Positions 20,295-29,326 of a stretch of DNA of 64,000 bases are shown one piece after another. How positions within the stretch are numbered: position 1 is the stretch's first letter; the number at the start of each line of letters is the position of its first letter. Source of the stretch: Allobosea lupini. Its GTDB lineage: Bacteria; Pseudomonadota; Alphaproteobacteria; Rhizobiales; Beijerinckiaceae. Location: assembly GCF_900109525.1 (NCBI RefSeq), contig NZ_FOAN01000001.1, positions 496,001 to 560,000 on the forward strand, in the 5' to 3' direction. The notes under the pieces were generated by a model. It had not been told where the DNA came from. It saw nothing but the letters and a program-made list of their open reading frames with translations, and ran no database searches. The translations under genes and the position numbers were made by a program.

Positions 20295-20879
20295 TCAGCG
20301 CTCGATCGTCCCGGTCCGCCGGATCTTCTTCTGCAGCAGCAGCACGCCATAGAGCAGCGCTTCCGCGGTCGGCGGGCAGCCCGGCACATAGACGTCGATC
20401 GGCACGATGCGGTCGCAGCCGCGCACCACCGAATAGCTGTAGTGGTAGTAGCCGCCGCCATTGGCGCAGGAGCCCATCGAGATGACGTAGCGAGGCTCCG
20501 GCATCTGGTCGTAGACCTTGCGCAGGGCCGGGGCCATCTTGTTGGTCAGCGTGCCGGCGACGATCATCACGTCCGACTGCCGCGGTGAGGCGCGCGGGGC
20601 GAAGCCGAAGCGCTCGACGTCGTAGCGCGGCATGGAGAGCTGCATCATCTCGACCGCGCAGCAGGCGAGGCCGAAGGTCATCCACATCAGCGAGCCGGTG
20701 CGGGCCCAGTTGATCAGGTCGTCGCTCGCCGTGACGAGGAAGCCCTTGTCGGCCAGCTCGTTGTTGATCTCGACGAAATAGGGATCGCGCGCGCCGAGCG
20801 GCTTGCCGTCGGGGCCGAGCAGACCCCTGGGAGCCTGCGCGACGAGCGGATCACCGCGATCGATCGCTGTCATGGCCAT
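20295..20879 (-). CDS. nuoB: NADH-quinone oxidoreductase subunit B
   Basis: A 194-residue subunit that carries N2, the last iron-sulfur cluster before quinone. The ligands are the tandem Cys73-Cys74 in LACCAVEMM, the cysteine of [12 protein letters not shown] and the cysteine of [31 protein letters not shown] is also typical. Two in-frame ATGs lie at 20879 and 20873; the first is given, the second is equally possible. About 60 bp separate it from nuoA and 36 bp from nuoC. Confidence 0.95.
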   Translation of the reverse strand: MAMTAIDRGDPLVAQAPRGLLGPDGKPLGARDPYFVEINNELADKGFLVTASDDLINWARTGSLMWMTFGLACCAVEMMQLSMPRYDVERFGFAPRASPRQSDVMIVAGTLTNKMAPALRKVYDQMPEPRYVISMGSCANGGGYYHYSYSVVRGCDRIVPIDVYVPGCPPTAEALLYGVLLLQKKIRRTGTIER

Positions 20880-20940
20880 CAGTTCGAACCTTTGGGTTTC
20901 GTCGAATGTAAATTGATATCAGCCCGACGCGACAAAACGA

Positions 20941-21321
20941 TCAATCCCACTCGAGCGCGCCCTTGCGCCACTCGTAGACGAAGCCGACCGTCAGCACGCC
21001 GAGGAAAACCATCATAGACCAGAAGCCGACCCAGCCGAGCCCGCCGAAGGCGACCGCCCAAGGGAAGAGGAAAGCGACTTCGAGATCGAAGATGATGAAG
21101 AGGATGGCGACGAGATAGAAGCGCACGTCGAACTTCATGCGCGCGTCGTCGAAGGCGTTGAAGCCGCATTCATAGGCCGAGAGCTTCTCGGCGTCCGGCT
21201 TGGAATAGGCCACGGCGAAGGGCGCGATCAGCAAGGCGAGGCCGATCACCAGCGACAGGCCGATGAAGATCACCAGAGGCAGGTAGTCCGACAGCAGGGA
21301 CTGCACAGGAAGAGCTTGCAT
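20941..21321 (-). CDS. nuoA: NADH-quinone oxidoreductase subunit A
   Basis: A 126-residue membrane subunit of complex I with three helices at about 12-35, 66-88 and 95-116. The loop between helices 1 and 2 contains [21 protein letters not shown], the conserved segment near the quinone site with the exposed cysteine. It is the first gene of the nuo operon, so the operon promoter should lie in the roughly 390 bp upstream of 21321. Confidence 0.95.
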   Translation of the reverse strand: MQALPVQSLLSDYLPLVIFIGLSLVIGLALLIAPFAVAYSKPDAEKLSAYECGFNAFDDARMKFDVRFYLVAILFIIFDLEVAFLFPWAVAFGGLGWVGFWSMMVFLGVLTVGFVYEWRKGALEWD

Positions 21322-21716
21322 CTGTCACCCCGCTTCAACCCGGCGCCGCGACTGGCGCCCTCAATCTCGCCAGTCGATTAGACCCTGCTTTAGAATCACG
21401 CAAGGGTTCGCCGCGCCGCACAACGCGCCTGTCGCCATGTCTTTGCCGCATATGCGCGAGCCGCCCGCGGAAGCGTCGCGATTCCCGGCTGTTTCGGGGC
21501 CGATTTTCGTGATCGGCCGCGCCTGGCCCAAGACGGTTGTCGCAGCGCGCAGAAGCATGGCAAACGGGGACGCAATGCGAAGTCTTCGGCGCCGACACGA
21601 TTCGTCGGCAGGCACTGCCGATGCGTCAGGAGCACCGTTGCGGGAATGCCGTGGCCAACAACGCATCGTGATCGCGCGCTCTTGGCCGCAGCCTTGCCAT
21701 CGGCATCTCGGATCGC
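21322..21716. other. Divergent intergenic region, nuo operon promoter region
   Basis: About 395 bp between the start of nuoA (minus) and the start of the M15-type peptidase gene (plus). It must hold the nuo operon promoter. Small open frames exist on both strands but show no family features and no ribosome binding sites. I could not identify a clear -35/-10 pair, so no promoter position is given. Confidence 0.5.
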
Positions 21717-22334
21717 ATGAGCGCAATGCGGAGGACAGCGCTGGCCTGCGCCATTGCGATGGCGTTCGGCGCCGAGGCGACGGCGCAGATGATGCTCGCG
21801 CCGTTGCCGCCCGAGCGCCCCTTCGATCTCGACCTGCAGGTCAAGCCGGGCGCGCCACCGGTCGTCGTACTACCCCAGGCTCCGATCGCGGCCAGCGTCG
21901 TGACCACGCCGGGCCCTGCGCCCACCCTCGCCCAGCCCGAGCCCGATGACGATGAGGGACCCGAATGGCCTCAGCGGACGCCGGGGCAGACCGCCGAGGA
22001 ACCCGCCTTCGATCCCAACGAGAAGCCCGACAGGCCGGGAATCTCGACCGATCCAGGCACCTCGATCGTCTGCCTGCCGCCGGTGCTGAAGAGCATTCTC
22101 GGCAAGATCTCGGACAAGTACGGAGCGGTGAAGGTGACCTCAACCTGGCGGCCGCCCTGGCGGGCACGACGCGGCTCCTTCCACAAGCGCTGCGAGGCGA
22201 TGGATTTCCGTGTGCCGGGCGTCAGGCCGCGCGCCGTGCTGGAATGGGTACGTACCCTGCCCGAGGTTGGCGGCAACAAAGTCTACTGGAACGGGCTGAT
22301 CCACATCGACACAGGGCCGCGCCGGCCCTGGTGA
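21717..22334 (+). CDS. Exported peptidase M15-like (YcbK/DUF882 type) protein
   Basis: A 205-residue exported protein. Residues 1-23 are a signal peptide ending in ATAQ. Residues 25-110 are a Pro/Asp-rich linker with no fold. The C-terminal 90 residues resemble zinc peptidases of the M15 type that act on peptidoglycan: VTSTWRPPW near 140-148, SFHKRCEAMDFRV near 154-166 giving the His156 and Asp163 pair, and LIHIDTG near 194-200 giving the last ligand His196. A role in cell-wall peptide or glycan trimming is inferred from the motif. A second ATG lies at 21726 and may be the true start. It is divergent from nuoA, and no partner gene follows. Confidence 0.75.
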   Translation: MSAMRRTALACAIAMAFGAEATAQMMLAPLPPERPFDLDLQVKPGAPPVVVLPQAPIAASVVTTPGPAPTLAQPEPDDDEGPEWPQRTPGQTAEEPAFDPNEKPDRPGISTDPGTSIVCLPPVLKSILGKISDKYGAVKVTSTWRPPWRARRGSFHKRCEAMDFRVPGVRPRAVLEWVRTLPEVGGNKVYWNGLIHIDTGPRRPW

Positions 22335-22536
22335 GCTCATGCCGGCTCCTGCCCGGAGCGTGTCGGAGCGCGTGATCGGGCGCTCCCTCACCGCCTCGGC
22401 GCAGCATAGGCGACAGCCAAGCGAGACGTCGCATCGGACAGTGCAGGCAATTTGCGGAGGACGGGAACCCGTGTCCGAACAGCTTCAGCACGACATGAAG
22501 CAACAGCTTCAACAGACTGGGATTATGTGCTGAAAA

Positions 22537-22613
22537 TGGCGCGGGCGACGGGGCTCGAACCCGCGACCTCCGGCGTGACAGGCCGGCACTCTAACCAACT
22601 GAGCTACGCCCGC
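22537..22613 (-). tRNA. tRNA-Asp (GTC anticodon)
   Basis: The minus strand folds as a full cloverleaf of 77 bases including an encoded CCA. The acceptor stem is GCGGGCG with CGCCCGC, the D arm is GCTC-AGTTGGTTA-GAGT, the anticodon arm is CCGGC-CTGTCAC-GCCGG with anticodon GTC, and the T arm is GCGGG-TTCGAGC-CCCGT. The discriminator base is G, as required for Asp. Confidence 0.96.
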
Positions 22614-22967
22614 GCGGGCGGCGGAGGAACTCGTCCCCGGCGGCGTTGGGATTATGGCCCCCGGCCCTGACTGTCAAGCACAGAAGCCGTCAAAATATCG
22701 ATCACCGCCAAAGTCGGTGGAAAGAGGCTGAAACCGGCAGTTATCCAGCTCTGCGATCGAGGCGACCTGCGTTGATCGATCGGCGTGCCCGGCCAGCGAC
22801 GGCGAATCTGGGCTGCGGACTCCGCAATTGCGTCCTTCTGGCATGGCGCCTGGAGCTGTTCAGATCGCCCCGCGGGATTTGCCGCGAAACTCGCCGCTGG
22901 GCAAAGGCTGCGGACTCCGCGCCCTGTGGCTTGCGCAGCCGGCGCCATAGCCTTAAACGGCGGGCAA
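22614..22967. other. Intergenic region between two tRNA genes with a repeated palindrome
   Basis: About 350 bp between tRNA-Asp (minus) and tRNA-Val (plus); the two tRNAs are divergently placed, so their promoters lie here. No gene is credible. A 15-bp sequence, GGCTGCGGACTCCGC, occurs twice at 22811-22825 and 22906-22920; each copy contains the palindrome GCGGA-C-TCCGC. The rest shows nothing I can name. Confidence 0.5.
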
Positions 22968-23043
<76 letters not shown>

Positions 23044-23061
23044 GTCTTTCCTTTGAGCCAC

Positions 23062-24144
23062 TCAGGCCGGCAGCATCCAGAGCGTGTGGACGCGGCCGTC
23101 CTGGCCGAAGCCAATGCCGCATTGCAGAGTGCCCTGGGCGAACTGCGCCTCGTAGATGTCGACGCCATCGTCGGCGACCCGGCGGAAGCCGAGCTTGCGC
23201 AGATCGCCCTTCGATTCGAGTTCGGCGCTGACGATAGGCTGCTGCTCGCGCACGATCTCCGCCAGCTCTTCACTCAAAAGCTCGGACGGTATGGTGCCGC
23301 ACCGCTGCTGTTCGAGGAAGTCGCGCAAGGTCTCTTCGCTGCGCGGATGCGGGACACGGTTGCGCACCCGCTCGCCGAGCTCCTCGCTCTGGCGCTTCGC
23401 CTCGGCCTCGTCGATGCGCTTGGCGACAGCCTCGTACCCGCCCTGATGCAGTGTCAGCGTCTCGGCGCGGTCGCTCCCAGCCGACGCGAAGGTGAGCTGG
23501 GCCGGAACGACCTTCAGGAAGAAATTGCTTTCATTCTCGGCGAAGAGCTCGACCTTGGGCTGGCCGGTGAGCTGCAGGAAGAAGCGATCGCCTTCCAGGG
23601 TGACGGCCATGATCAGCCCGACAGGATGCTTGTAGAAGCCCGTACAGCGCTCGAAGCGGCGTGGGTCGATCTTGACCTCGGTGCGCGGCCGCGCCTGGTC
23701 GTAGCGCCGCCAGGCAACGGTATCGGTGTTGCTCTCGGTCATGTTGGCCTCCTTCGCGAGCCTGATCAGTTCGTCGGCAGTGAGGGAGGCGCCTGTGGCC
23801 AGCTTGGCCTGCGCGGCGCGGACCAGGGCAAGCCCCTGCTCGGCCCGCTCGCGTTGCTCGGCGAGCAGATCGTGCTGGATGCTGAGAACCCCGGCGAGAT
23901 CGGTGGCCTTGCCCTGCAGCAGGGCCGTGATCCGCTGCAGGCTCAGGCCCAGCCGCTTCAGCGCGAGGATCTCGTGCAAGCGCGCGATCTCGTTAGCGCC
24001 GTAGAGGCGCCAACCCTTCTGCGTCCGCCGCGGCCGGATCAGGCCGTGCTCCTCGTAGAGCCGCAAAGCCCGCTTCGACAGCCCGATCCGGGCCGAACAC
24101 TCATTGGCCTCGAGCCAGATCTCGCTATCGTTCCGCGCGCTCAT
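23062..24144 (-). CDS. MerR-family regulator with C-terminal DUF3471-like domain
   Basis: A 360-residue transcription regulator. Residues 10-80 are a MerR winged helix: ECSARIGLSKRALRLYEEHGLI, then RRTQKGWRLYGANEIARLHEIL. A coiled-coil dimer helix follows to about 125. From 155 to 220 the protein has FERCTGFYKHPVGLIMAVTL and FFLQLTGQPKVELFAENE, the pattern of the DUF3471-type domain otherwise seen after beta-lactamase-like enzymes; the last 100 residues are helical and end in a small beta part. This effector part would bind an unknown ligand. ATG 24144 is chosen because AGGAGGTG lies 5 bases upstream and gives a normal MerR N-terminus. It lies alone between tRNA-Val and lon, so its target is not apparent. 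Confidence 0.8.
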   Translation of the reverse strand: MSARNDSEIWLEANECSARIGLSKRALRLYEEHGLIRPRRTQKGWRLYGANEIARLHEILALKRLGLSLQRITALLQGKATDLAGVLSIQHDLLAEQRERAEQGLALVRAAQAKLATGASLTADELIRLAKEANMTESNTDTVAWRRYDQARPRTEVKIDPRRFERCTGFYKHPVGLIMAVTLEGDRFFLQLTGQPKVELFAENESNFFLKVVPAQLTFASAGSDRAETLTLHQGGYEAVAKRIDEAEAKRQSEELGERVRNRVPHPRSEETLRDFLEQQRCGTIPSELLSEELAEIVREQQPIVSAELESKGDLRKLGFRRVADDGVDIYEAQFAQGTLQCGIGFGQDGRVHTLWMLPA

Positions 24145-24205
24145 CGGCACCTCCTGACCCAGCGCTAAGCTATGACGCAGGGTGCGGCTCAAGGGCCCAG
24201 CCAAT

Positions 24206-24236
24206 AAAAAAAGGCCGCCGGCGATGCCGGCGGCCT
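24206..24236 (-). terminator. Rho-independent terminator of lon
   Basis: On the minus strand, a perfect GC-rich stem AGGCCGCCGGC with its complement around the loop ATC is followed directly by seven T residues. It starts about 22 bp after the lon stop codon, so it ends the lon transcript. Confidence 0.92.
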
Positions 24237-24257
24237 CTCAATTCGCGAGTGCTGGGC

Positions 24258-26687
24258 TCAGTGCGCGACGCCAGCCGTAGCTGCGTCGTCCTCGGGACCC
24301 TTGGGCACAGGTGCCTTCAGGTCCTCTTCCCAGACGATCGGCGTCGGCTGACGCACCAGCGCGTGCTGGAGCACCTGGTCCATCCGCGAGACCGGGACGA
24401 TCTCGAGCCCGTTCTTCACGGACTTCGGCAGATCGACCAGATCCTTGGCGTTGTCCTCCGGGATCAGCACCTTCTTGATGCCGCCGCGCAGAGCAGCGAG
24501 CAGCTTCTCCTTGAGACCGCCGATCGGCAGCGCCCTGCCCCGCAGCGTGACCTCGCCGGTCATGGCGACATCGCGGCGGACCGGGATGCCGGTCATGACC
24601 GAGACAATCGCCGTGGCCATGCCAATGCCCGCCGACGGACCATCCTTCGGGGTCGCCCCTTCGGGAAGATGGACGTGGATGTCGCGCCGGTCGAACAGCG
24701 GCGGCTCGATGCCGAAATCGATGGCGCGGGAGCGGACATAGGACGCCGCTGCCGAGATCGATTCCTTCATCACGTCGCGCAGATTGCCGGTGACGGTCAT
24801 CTTGCCCTTGCCGGGCATCATCACGCCTTCGATCGTCAGCATCTCGCCGCCGACTTCGGTCCAGGCCAGGCCGGTAACGACACCGACCTGATCCTCGGTC
24901 TCCGCCATGCCGAAGCGATACCGCGGCGGGCCGAGATAATCCTCCAGCACCGCAGGCGTGACCGCGACCTTCTTCTTCTTGGTCAGCACGATCTCCTTCA
25001 CCGCCTTGCGGACGGTGTTGGCGATCTCGCGCTCGAGGTTGCGGACACCGGCTTCACGCGTATAGCGCCGGACCAGCGTCGTCAGGGCTTCGTCGTCGAT
25101 CGACCATTCCTTGGACTGCAGGCCGTGCTTGGCGATCGCCCCCGGAATCAGGTGGCGGCGCGCGATCTCGGCCTTCTCGTCCTCGGTGTAGCCGGCGATG
25201 CGGATCACCTCCATGCGGTCCAAAAGGGCCGGCGGGATGTTCAGCGTGTTCGCCGTGGTCACGAACATCACGTTCGACAGGTCGTAGTCGACCTCGAGGT
25301 AATGGTCGTTGAAGGTCGAGTTCTGCTCGGGATCGAGCACCTCGAGCAGGGCCGCCGACGGATCGCCGCGGAAGTCCTGACCCATCTTGTCGATCTCGTC
25401 GAGCAGGATGAGCGGGTTCGAGGTCTTCGCCTTCTTCATCGACTGGATGATCTTGCCGGGCATCGAGCCGATATAGGTGCGGCGGTGACCGCGGATCTCG
25501 GCCTCGTCACGCACGCCGCCGAGCGACATGCGGACGAACTCGCGGCCGGTCGCCTTGGCGATCGACTTGCCGAGCGAGGTCTTGCCGACGCCCGGAGGGC
25601 CGACGAGGCACAGGATCGGGCCGGCGAGCCGATTGGCGCGCTGCTGCACCGCCAGGTATTCGACGATGCGGTCCTTGACCTTGTCGAGGCCGAAATGGTC
25701 GTCGTCGAGCACCTTCTGGGCCGCGGCGAGGTCCTTCTTGATCTTGGACTTCTTGCCCCACGGGATACCAAGCAGCCAGTCGAGATAGTTGCGCACGACT
25801 GTGGCTTCCGCCGACATCGGCGACATCTGCCTGAGCTTCTTGACCTCGGCGAGCGCCTTGTCGCGCGCCTCCTTGGTCAGCTTGGTCTTGGCGATGCGCT
25901 CTTCCAGCTCGGCCAGCTCGTCACGGCCTTCCTCGCCGTCGCCCAGCTCCTTCTGGATCGCCTTCATCTGCTCGTTGAGATAGTACTCGCGCTGGGTCTT
26001 CTCCATCTGGCGCTTGACGCGCGAGCGGATGCGCTTCTCGACCTGCAGCACCGACATCTCGCTCTCCATCAACGAGAGCACCTTTTCGAGTCGGTGGGCG
26101 ACGTTCATCACCTCCAGCACGGCCTGCCGATCGGCGATCTTGACCGCCAGATGCGAGGCGACCGTATCGGCGAGCTTGGCCGGCTCGTCGATCTGGGAGA
26201 CCGCCGCGACGATCTCGGGCGAGATCTTCTTGTTGAGCTTCACATAGTTCTCGAACTCGCTGACGACCGAGCGGGCGAGCGCCTCGACCTCGACCTTCTT
26301 GCCCTCTTCCTCGGCGAGGGCCTCGGCCTTCGCCTCGTAGAAGTTGTCGGTCGCGGTATAGGTCGTCGCCTTGGCCCGGCCGATGCCCTCGACGAGCACC
26401 TTCACGGTCGAGTCGGGCAGCTTGAGCAGCTGCAGCACGCGGGCGAGCGTGCCGATTTCGTAGATGTCGCTGGTCTCCGGATCATCGTCGCCGGCATTCT
26501 TCTGCGTGGCGAGCAGGATCAGGCCATCGTTCTTGACCACCTCCTCGAGCGCACGAATGGACTTCTCGCGGCCGACGAAGAGCGGCACGATCATATGCGG
26601 GAAGACGACGATGTCGCGCAGCGGCAGGACCGGATAGGTATCGGTCGTGCCGGGGACGAGCGGAGCGCGGGGCGTCGAGCCAGTCAT
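24258..26687 (-). CDS. lon: Endopeptidase La (Lon protease)
   Basis: An 809-residue cytoplasmic ATP-dependent serine protease that degrades misfolded and short-lived regulatory proteins. The N-terminal LON domain starts at [20 protein letters not shown]. The AAA+ module has Walker [11 protein letters not shown] near 362-371 and Walker [12 protein letters not shown]; the protease domain has the catalytic serine in [10 protein letters not shown] near 684 and the catalytic lysine in [12 protein letters not shown] near 727. The longest open frame has 95 further codons, but ATG 26687 is chosen because GAAGGACT precedes it and the family N-terminus follows. It lies downstream of clpX with a terminator between them, so it has its own promoter. 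Confidence 0.96.
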   Translation of the reverse strand: MTGSTPRAPLVPGTTDTYPVLPLRDIVVFPHMIVPLFVGREKSIRALEEVVKNDGLILLATQKNAGDDDPETSDIYEIGTLARVLQLLKLPDSTVKVLVEGIGRAKATTYTATDNFYEAKAEALAEEEGKKVEVEALARSVVSEFENYVKLNKKISPEIVAAVSQIDEPAKLADTVASHLAVKIADRQAVLEVMNVAHRLEKVLSLMESEMSVLQVEKRIRSRVKRQMEKTQREYYLNEQMKAIQKELGDGEEGRDELAELEERIAKTKLTKEARDKALAEVKKLRQMSPMSAEATVVRNYLDWLLGIPWGKKSKIKKDLAAAQKVLDDDHFGLDKVKDRIVEYLAVQQRANRLAGPILCLVGPPGVGKTSLGKSIAKATGREFVRMSLGGVRDEAEIRGHRRTYIGSMPGKIIQSMKKAKTSNPLILLDEIDKMGQDFRGDPSAALLEVLDPEQNSTFNDHYLEVDYDLSNVMFVTTANTLNIPPALLDRMEVIRIAGYTEDEKAEIARRHLIPGAIAKHGLQSKEWSIDDEALTTLVRRYTREAGVRNLEREIANTVRKAVKEIVLTKKKKVAVTPAVLEDYLGPPRYRFGMAETEDQVGVVTGLAWTEVGGEMLTIEGVMMPGKGKMTVTGNLRDVMKESISAAASYVRSRAIDFGIEPPLFDRRDIHVHLPEGATPKDGPSAGIGMATAIVSVMTGIPVRRDVAMTGEVTLRGRALPIGGLKEKLLAALRGGIKKVLIPEDNAKDLVDLPKSVKNGLEIVPVSRMDQVLQHALVRQPTPIVWEEDLKAPVPKGPEDDAATAGVAH

Positions 26688-26822
26688 GTCTAGTCCTTCA
26701 AGTTTTCGCCCGGCCGATCCCTTCGAAAGGCAATCGATCGGACGTACTGCGCGGCGCGACCATTCGCGCCAGGCGCCCCTGCCGGCCGCGCCCTCGACAG
26801 GCACGCGACTCCAACAGGTGAG

Positions 26823-26855
26823 CATAAGGTGGATGCTTCGACGCCGGCTTTCAAG
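26823..26855 (-). promoter_or_regulatory. Candidate heat-shock (RpoH-like) promoter of lon
   Basis: On the minus strand a perfect CTTGAAA lies at 26855-26849, and CCACCTTAT lies at 26831-26823, 17 bases further on. The -35 part equals the sigma-32 consensus; the -10 part is only partly similar to CCCCATNT. The site lies 136 bp upstream of the lon start and downstream of the clpX terminator. lon is a heat-shock gene in most Proteobacteria, which supports the reading, but the spacing is a little long. Confidence 0.35.
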
Positions 26856-26972
26856 CGACGCCTCACGCAGTCCACCGCCGCTTCTACCGCAACAGGCACA
26901 CGAGGCCGTGAGGGATCCGGCGACGCAAGGGCGGTTTCGAGGCAGCTTTGACCACACTGGCCCACAAAGCAA

Positions 26973-26996
26973 AACGCGCGCCGAAAGGCGCGCGTT
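26973..26996 (-). terminator. Rho-independent terminator of clpX
   Basis: On the minus strand a perfect 10-bp stem AACGCGCGCC with its complement around TTTC is followed by TTGCTTTG. It starts 27 bp after the clpX stop codon. The T-run is interrupted, so termination may be partial. Confidence 0.75.
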
Positions 26997-27023
26997 CCGA
27001 AGTGAGCCAGAATCTGCTTCAGC

Positions 27024-28292
27024 TCAGGCAGAGGCCGACTTGGTCTCCTCTTCGCGATCCGCATAGATGAACAGCGGACGCGACTTCGACTCGACCGCCT
27101 CGGGGCCGATGACGACCTGCTCGACGCCTTCCAGCCCCGGCAGCTCATACATGGTCTCGAGCAGGATGCCCTCCATGATCGAGCGCAGGCCACGCGCGCC
27201 GGTCTTGCGCTCGATCGCCTTGCGGGCGATCAGGCTGACGGCCTCGTCGGTGAAGGTGAGCTCAGTGTCCTCCATCTCGAACAGACGCTGATACTGCTTG
27301 ACCAGCGCGTTCTTCGGCTCGGTGAGGATGGTCTTGAGCGCGGCTTCGTCGAGGTCCTCCAGCGTCGCCAGCACAGGCAGGCGGCCGACGAATTCCGGGA
27401 TCAGGCCGAACTTCAGCAGGTCCTCCGGCTCGACCTCGCGGAAGATCGCGCCGGTACGGCGGTCGTCAGGAGACTTCACGGTCGCGCCGAAGCCGATCGA
27501 GGTGCCCTTGCCGCGGCCGGAGATGATCTTGTCCAGCCCGGCGAAGGCACCGCCGCAGATGAACAGGATATTGGTGGTGTCGACCTGCAGGAACTCCTGC
27601 TGCGGATGCTTGCGCCCGCCCTGCGGCGGCACGGAGGCGACGGTGCCCTCCATGATCTTGAGGAGCGCCTGCTGCACGCCCTCGCCCGAGACGTCGCGGG
27701 TGATCGAGGGATTGTCCGATTTGCGGCTGATCTTGTCGATCTCGTCGATGTAGACGATGCCGCGCTGCGCCCGCTCGACATTGTAGTCGGAAGCCTGGAG
27801 CAGCTTCAGGATGATGTTCTCGACATCCTCGCCGACATAACCGGCTTCGGTCAGCGTCGTCGCATCGGCCATGGTGAACGGCACGTCGAGGATGCGGGCG
27901 AGCGTCTGCGCGAGCAGCGTCTTGCCCGAGCCGGTCGGCCCGATCAGCAGGATGTTCGACTTCGCCAGCTCGACGTCGTTGTGCTTCGTCGCGTGGCTGA
28001 GGCGCTTGTAATGGTTGTGGACCGCGACGGAGAGGACCTTCTTGGCGTGGTCCTGGCCGATGACGTAGTCGTCGAGAACCTTGCGGATCTCCTTCGGGGT
28101 CGGCACGCCGTCCTTCGACTTCACCAGCGCGGACTTCGATTCCTCGCGGATGATGTCCATGCAGAGCTCGACGCATTCATCGCAGATGAACACGGTCGGG
28201 CCCGCGATCAGCTTGCGGACCTCGTGCTGGCTCTTGCCGCAGAAGGAGCAGTAGAGCGTGCTCTTGGAATCGCCGCCGCTGGCCTTAGTCAT
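27024..28292 (-). CDS. clpX: ATP-dependent Clp protease ATP-binding subunit ClpX
   Basis: A 422-residue AAA+ unfoldase that delivers substrates to ClpP. The N-terminal zinc-binding domain has CSFCGK near 15-20 and CDECVELC near 36-43; Walker A is [10 protein letters not shown] near 119, Walker [10 protein letters not shown] near 183, and the ClpP-docking loop region with IGFGA is near 270. The ATG at 28292 begins [18 protein letters not shown], the standard N-terminus. clpP lies 269 bp upstream with a stem-loop in between; a terminator follows. Confidence 0.96.
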   Translation of the reverse strand: MTKASGGDSKSTLYCSFCGKSQHEVRKLIAGPTVFICDECVELCMDIIREESKSALVKSKDGVPTPKEIRKVLDDYVIGQDHAKKVLSVAVHNHYKRLSHATKHNDVELAKSNILLIGPTGSGKTLLAQTLARILDVPFTMADATTLTEAGYVGEDVENIILKLLQASDYNVERAQRGIVYIDEIDKISRKSDNPSITRDVSGEGVQQALLKIMEGTVASVPPQGGRKHPQQEFLQVDTTNILFICGGAFAGLDKIISGRGKGTSIGFGATVKSPDDRRTGAIFREVEPEDLLKFGLIPEFVGRLPVLATLEDLDEAALKTILTEPKNALVKQYQRLFEMEDTELTFTDEAVSLIARKAIERKTGARGLRSIMEGILLETMYELPGLEGVEQVVIGPEAVESKSRPLFIYADREEETKSASA

Positions 28293-28471
28293 CGTGATTC
28301 TCCATCTCGGAGGACAAAATCCGCCACCGAAAAACGGCGGGCTGATGTCGTCTCCCCGTCATAATAGGCGCCCAGATCACGATTTTTGGGTTAACGCGTC
28401 GCTCTGGCGCAGGTGGCGACGAAACTGACCCAAAATCGGACCGCTCGAGCGCCTTGCTGCGCCCTTCAGAT

Positions 28472-28491
28472 GCCCCATGCAAACATGGGGC
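28472..28491 (-). promoter_or_regulatory. Stem-loop between clpP and clpX
   Basis: A perfect 8-bp inverted repeat GCCCCATG with its complement and the 4-base spacer CAAA lies 70 bp after the clpP stop and 180 bp before the clpX start. No T-run follows on the minus strand, so it is not a classical terminator; it could be an mRNA stabiliser, a processing site or a weak terminator. Confidence 0.5.
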
Positions 28492-28561
28492 CTAGTCTCA
28501 AGGCAATATGGCCCTTCGGGAGCCGCTCGCCAACCCACAGGCGCGTGTACCTCCAACGACC

Positions 28562-29185
28562 TCAGGCCGCCTCGTCCGCGCGCTTGTCGATGACCTTGTC
28601 GATCAGGCCGAATTCCTTGGCCTGGTCCGCGGTCATGAAATTGTCGCGCTCCAGCGCCGCCTCGATGTCCTCGTAGGAGCGGCCGGTGTGCCGGACGTAG
28701 ATCTCGTTCAGGCGCCGCTTCAGGCTCTCGACCTCGCGGGCATGGATCAGGATGTCGGTGACCTGGCCCTGGAAGCCGCCGGACGGCTGGTGGACCATGA
28801 TGCGAGCGTTCGGCAGCGCGAAGCGCATGTCCTTGGCGCCGGCGGTCAGCAGGAGCGAGCCCATCGAGGCGGCCTGGCCGACGCAGAGCGTCGTCACCGG
28901 GCAGCGGATGAACTGCATGGTGTCGTAGATCGACAGGCCCGAGGTCACCACGCCGCCGGGCGAGTTGATGTAGAAGGAGATTTCCTTCTTCGGGTTCTCC
29001 GCCTCGAGGAACAGCAGCTGCGCCACGATGAGCGAGGCGGAGTAATCCTCGACCGGGCCGGTCAGGAAGATGATGCGCTCGCGCAGCAGGCGCGAATAGA
29101 TGTCGAAGGCACGCTCGCCGCGGCTCGACTGCTCGACCACCATCGGGACGAGATTGTTAAAGGTCTCGATCGGGTCACGCATCAT
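28562..29185 (-). CDS. clpP: ATP-dependent Clp protease proteolytic subunit ClpP
   Basis: A 207-residue serine protease that forms the tetradecameric chamber used by ClpX and ClpA. The catalytic triad is Ser107 in [11 protein letters not shown], His132 in [12 protein letters not shown] and Asp181 in LERDNFM. The oligomer contact region [19 protein letters not shown] is intact. The first ATG at 29185 or the next codon (29182) may be the start; both give the typical short propeptide. It lies between tig and clpX, the classical tig-clpP-clpX order, with a terminator after tig. Confidence 0.96.
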   Translation of the reverse strand: MMRDPIETFNNLVPMVVEQSSRGERAFDIYSRLLRERIIFLTGPVEDYSASLIVAQLLFLEAENPKKEISFYINSPGGVVTSGLSIYDTMQFIRCPVTTLCVGQAASMGSLLLTAGAKDMRFALPNARIMVHQPSGGFQGQVTDILIHAREVESLKRRLNEIYVRHTGRSYEDIEAALERDNFMTADQAKEFGLIDKVIDKRADEAA

Positions 29186-29273
29186 CGTCGGTCCTTGGGG
29201 TCAAAGCGGGCGGGAATCAGCCGATAGCGGCGAAGACCCCACATAAGCATGCCTGCGGCGGCTGAAAAGGGAA

Positions 29274-29300
29274 GCGCCGCCCGCAGAGTGCGGACGGCGC
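29274..29300 (-). terminator. Rho-independent terminator of tig
   Basis: A 12-bp stem, GCGCCGTCCGCA with TGCGGGCGGCGC (one G-T pair) around a 3-base loop, starts 26 bp after the tig stop and is followed on the minus strand by TTCCCTTTT. Readthrough into clpP may occur since the T-run is broken. Confidence 0.8.
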
Positions 29301-29326
29301 CGATATCGTCGATCAACTGGGAAGGA

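Noticed and set aside
21335..21726. Small minus-strand genes upstream of nuoA
   Set aside because: Arg/Ala/Pro-rich frames without start signals, several overlapping each other; best seen as non-coding.
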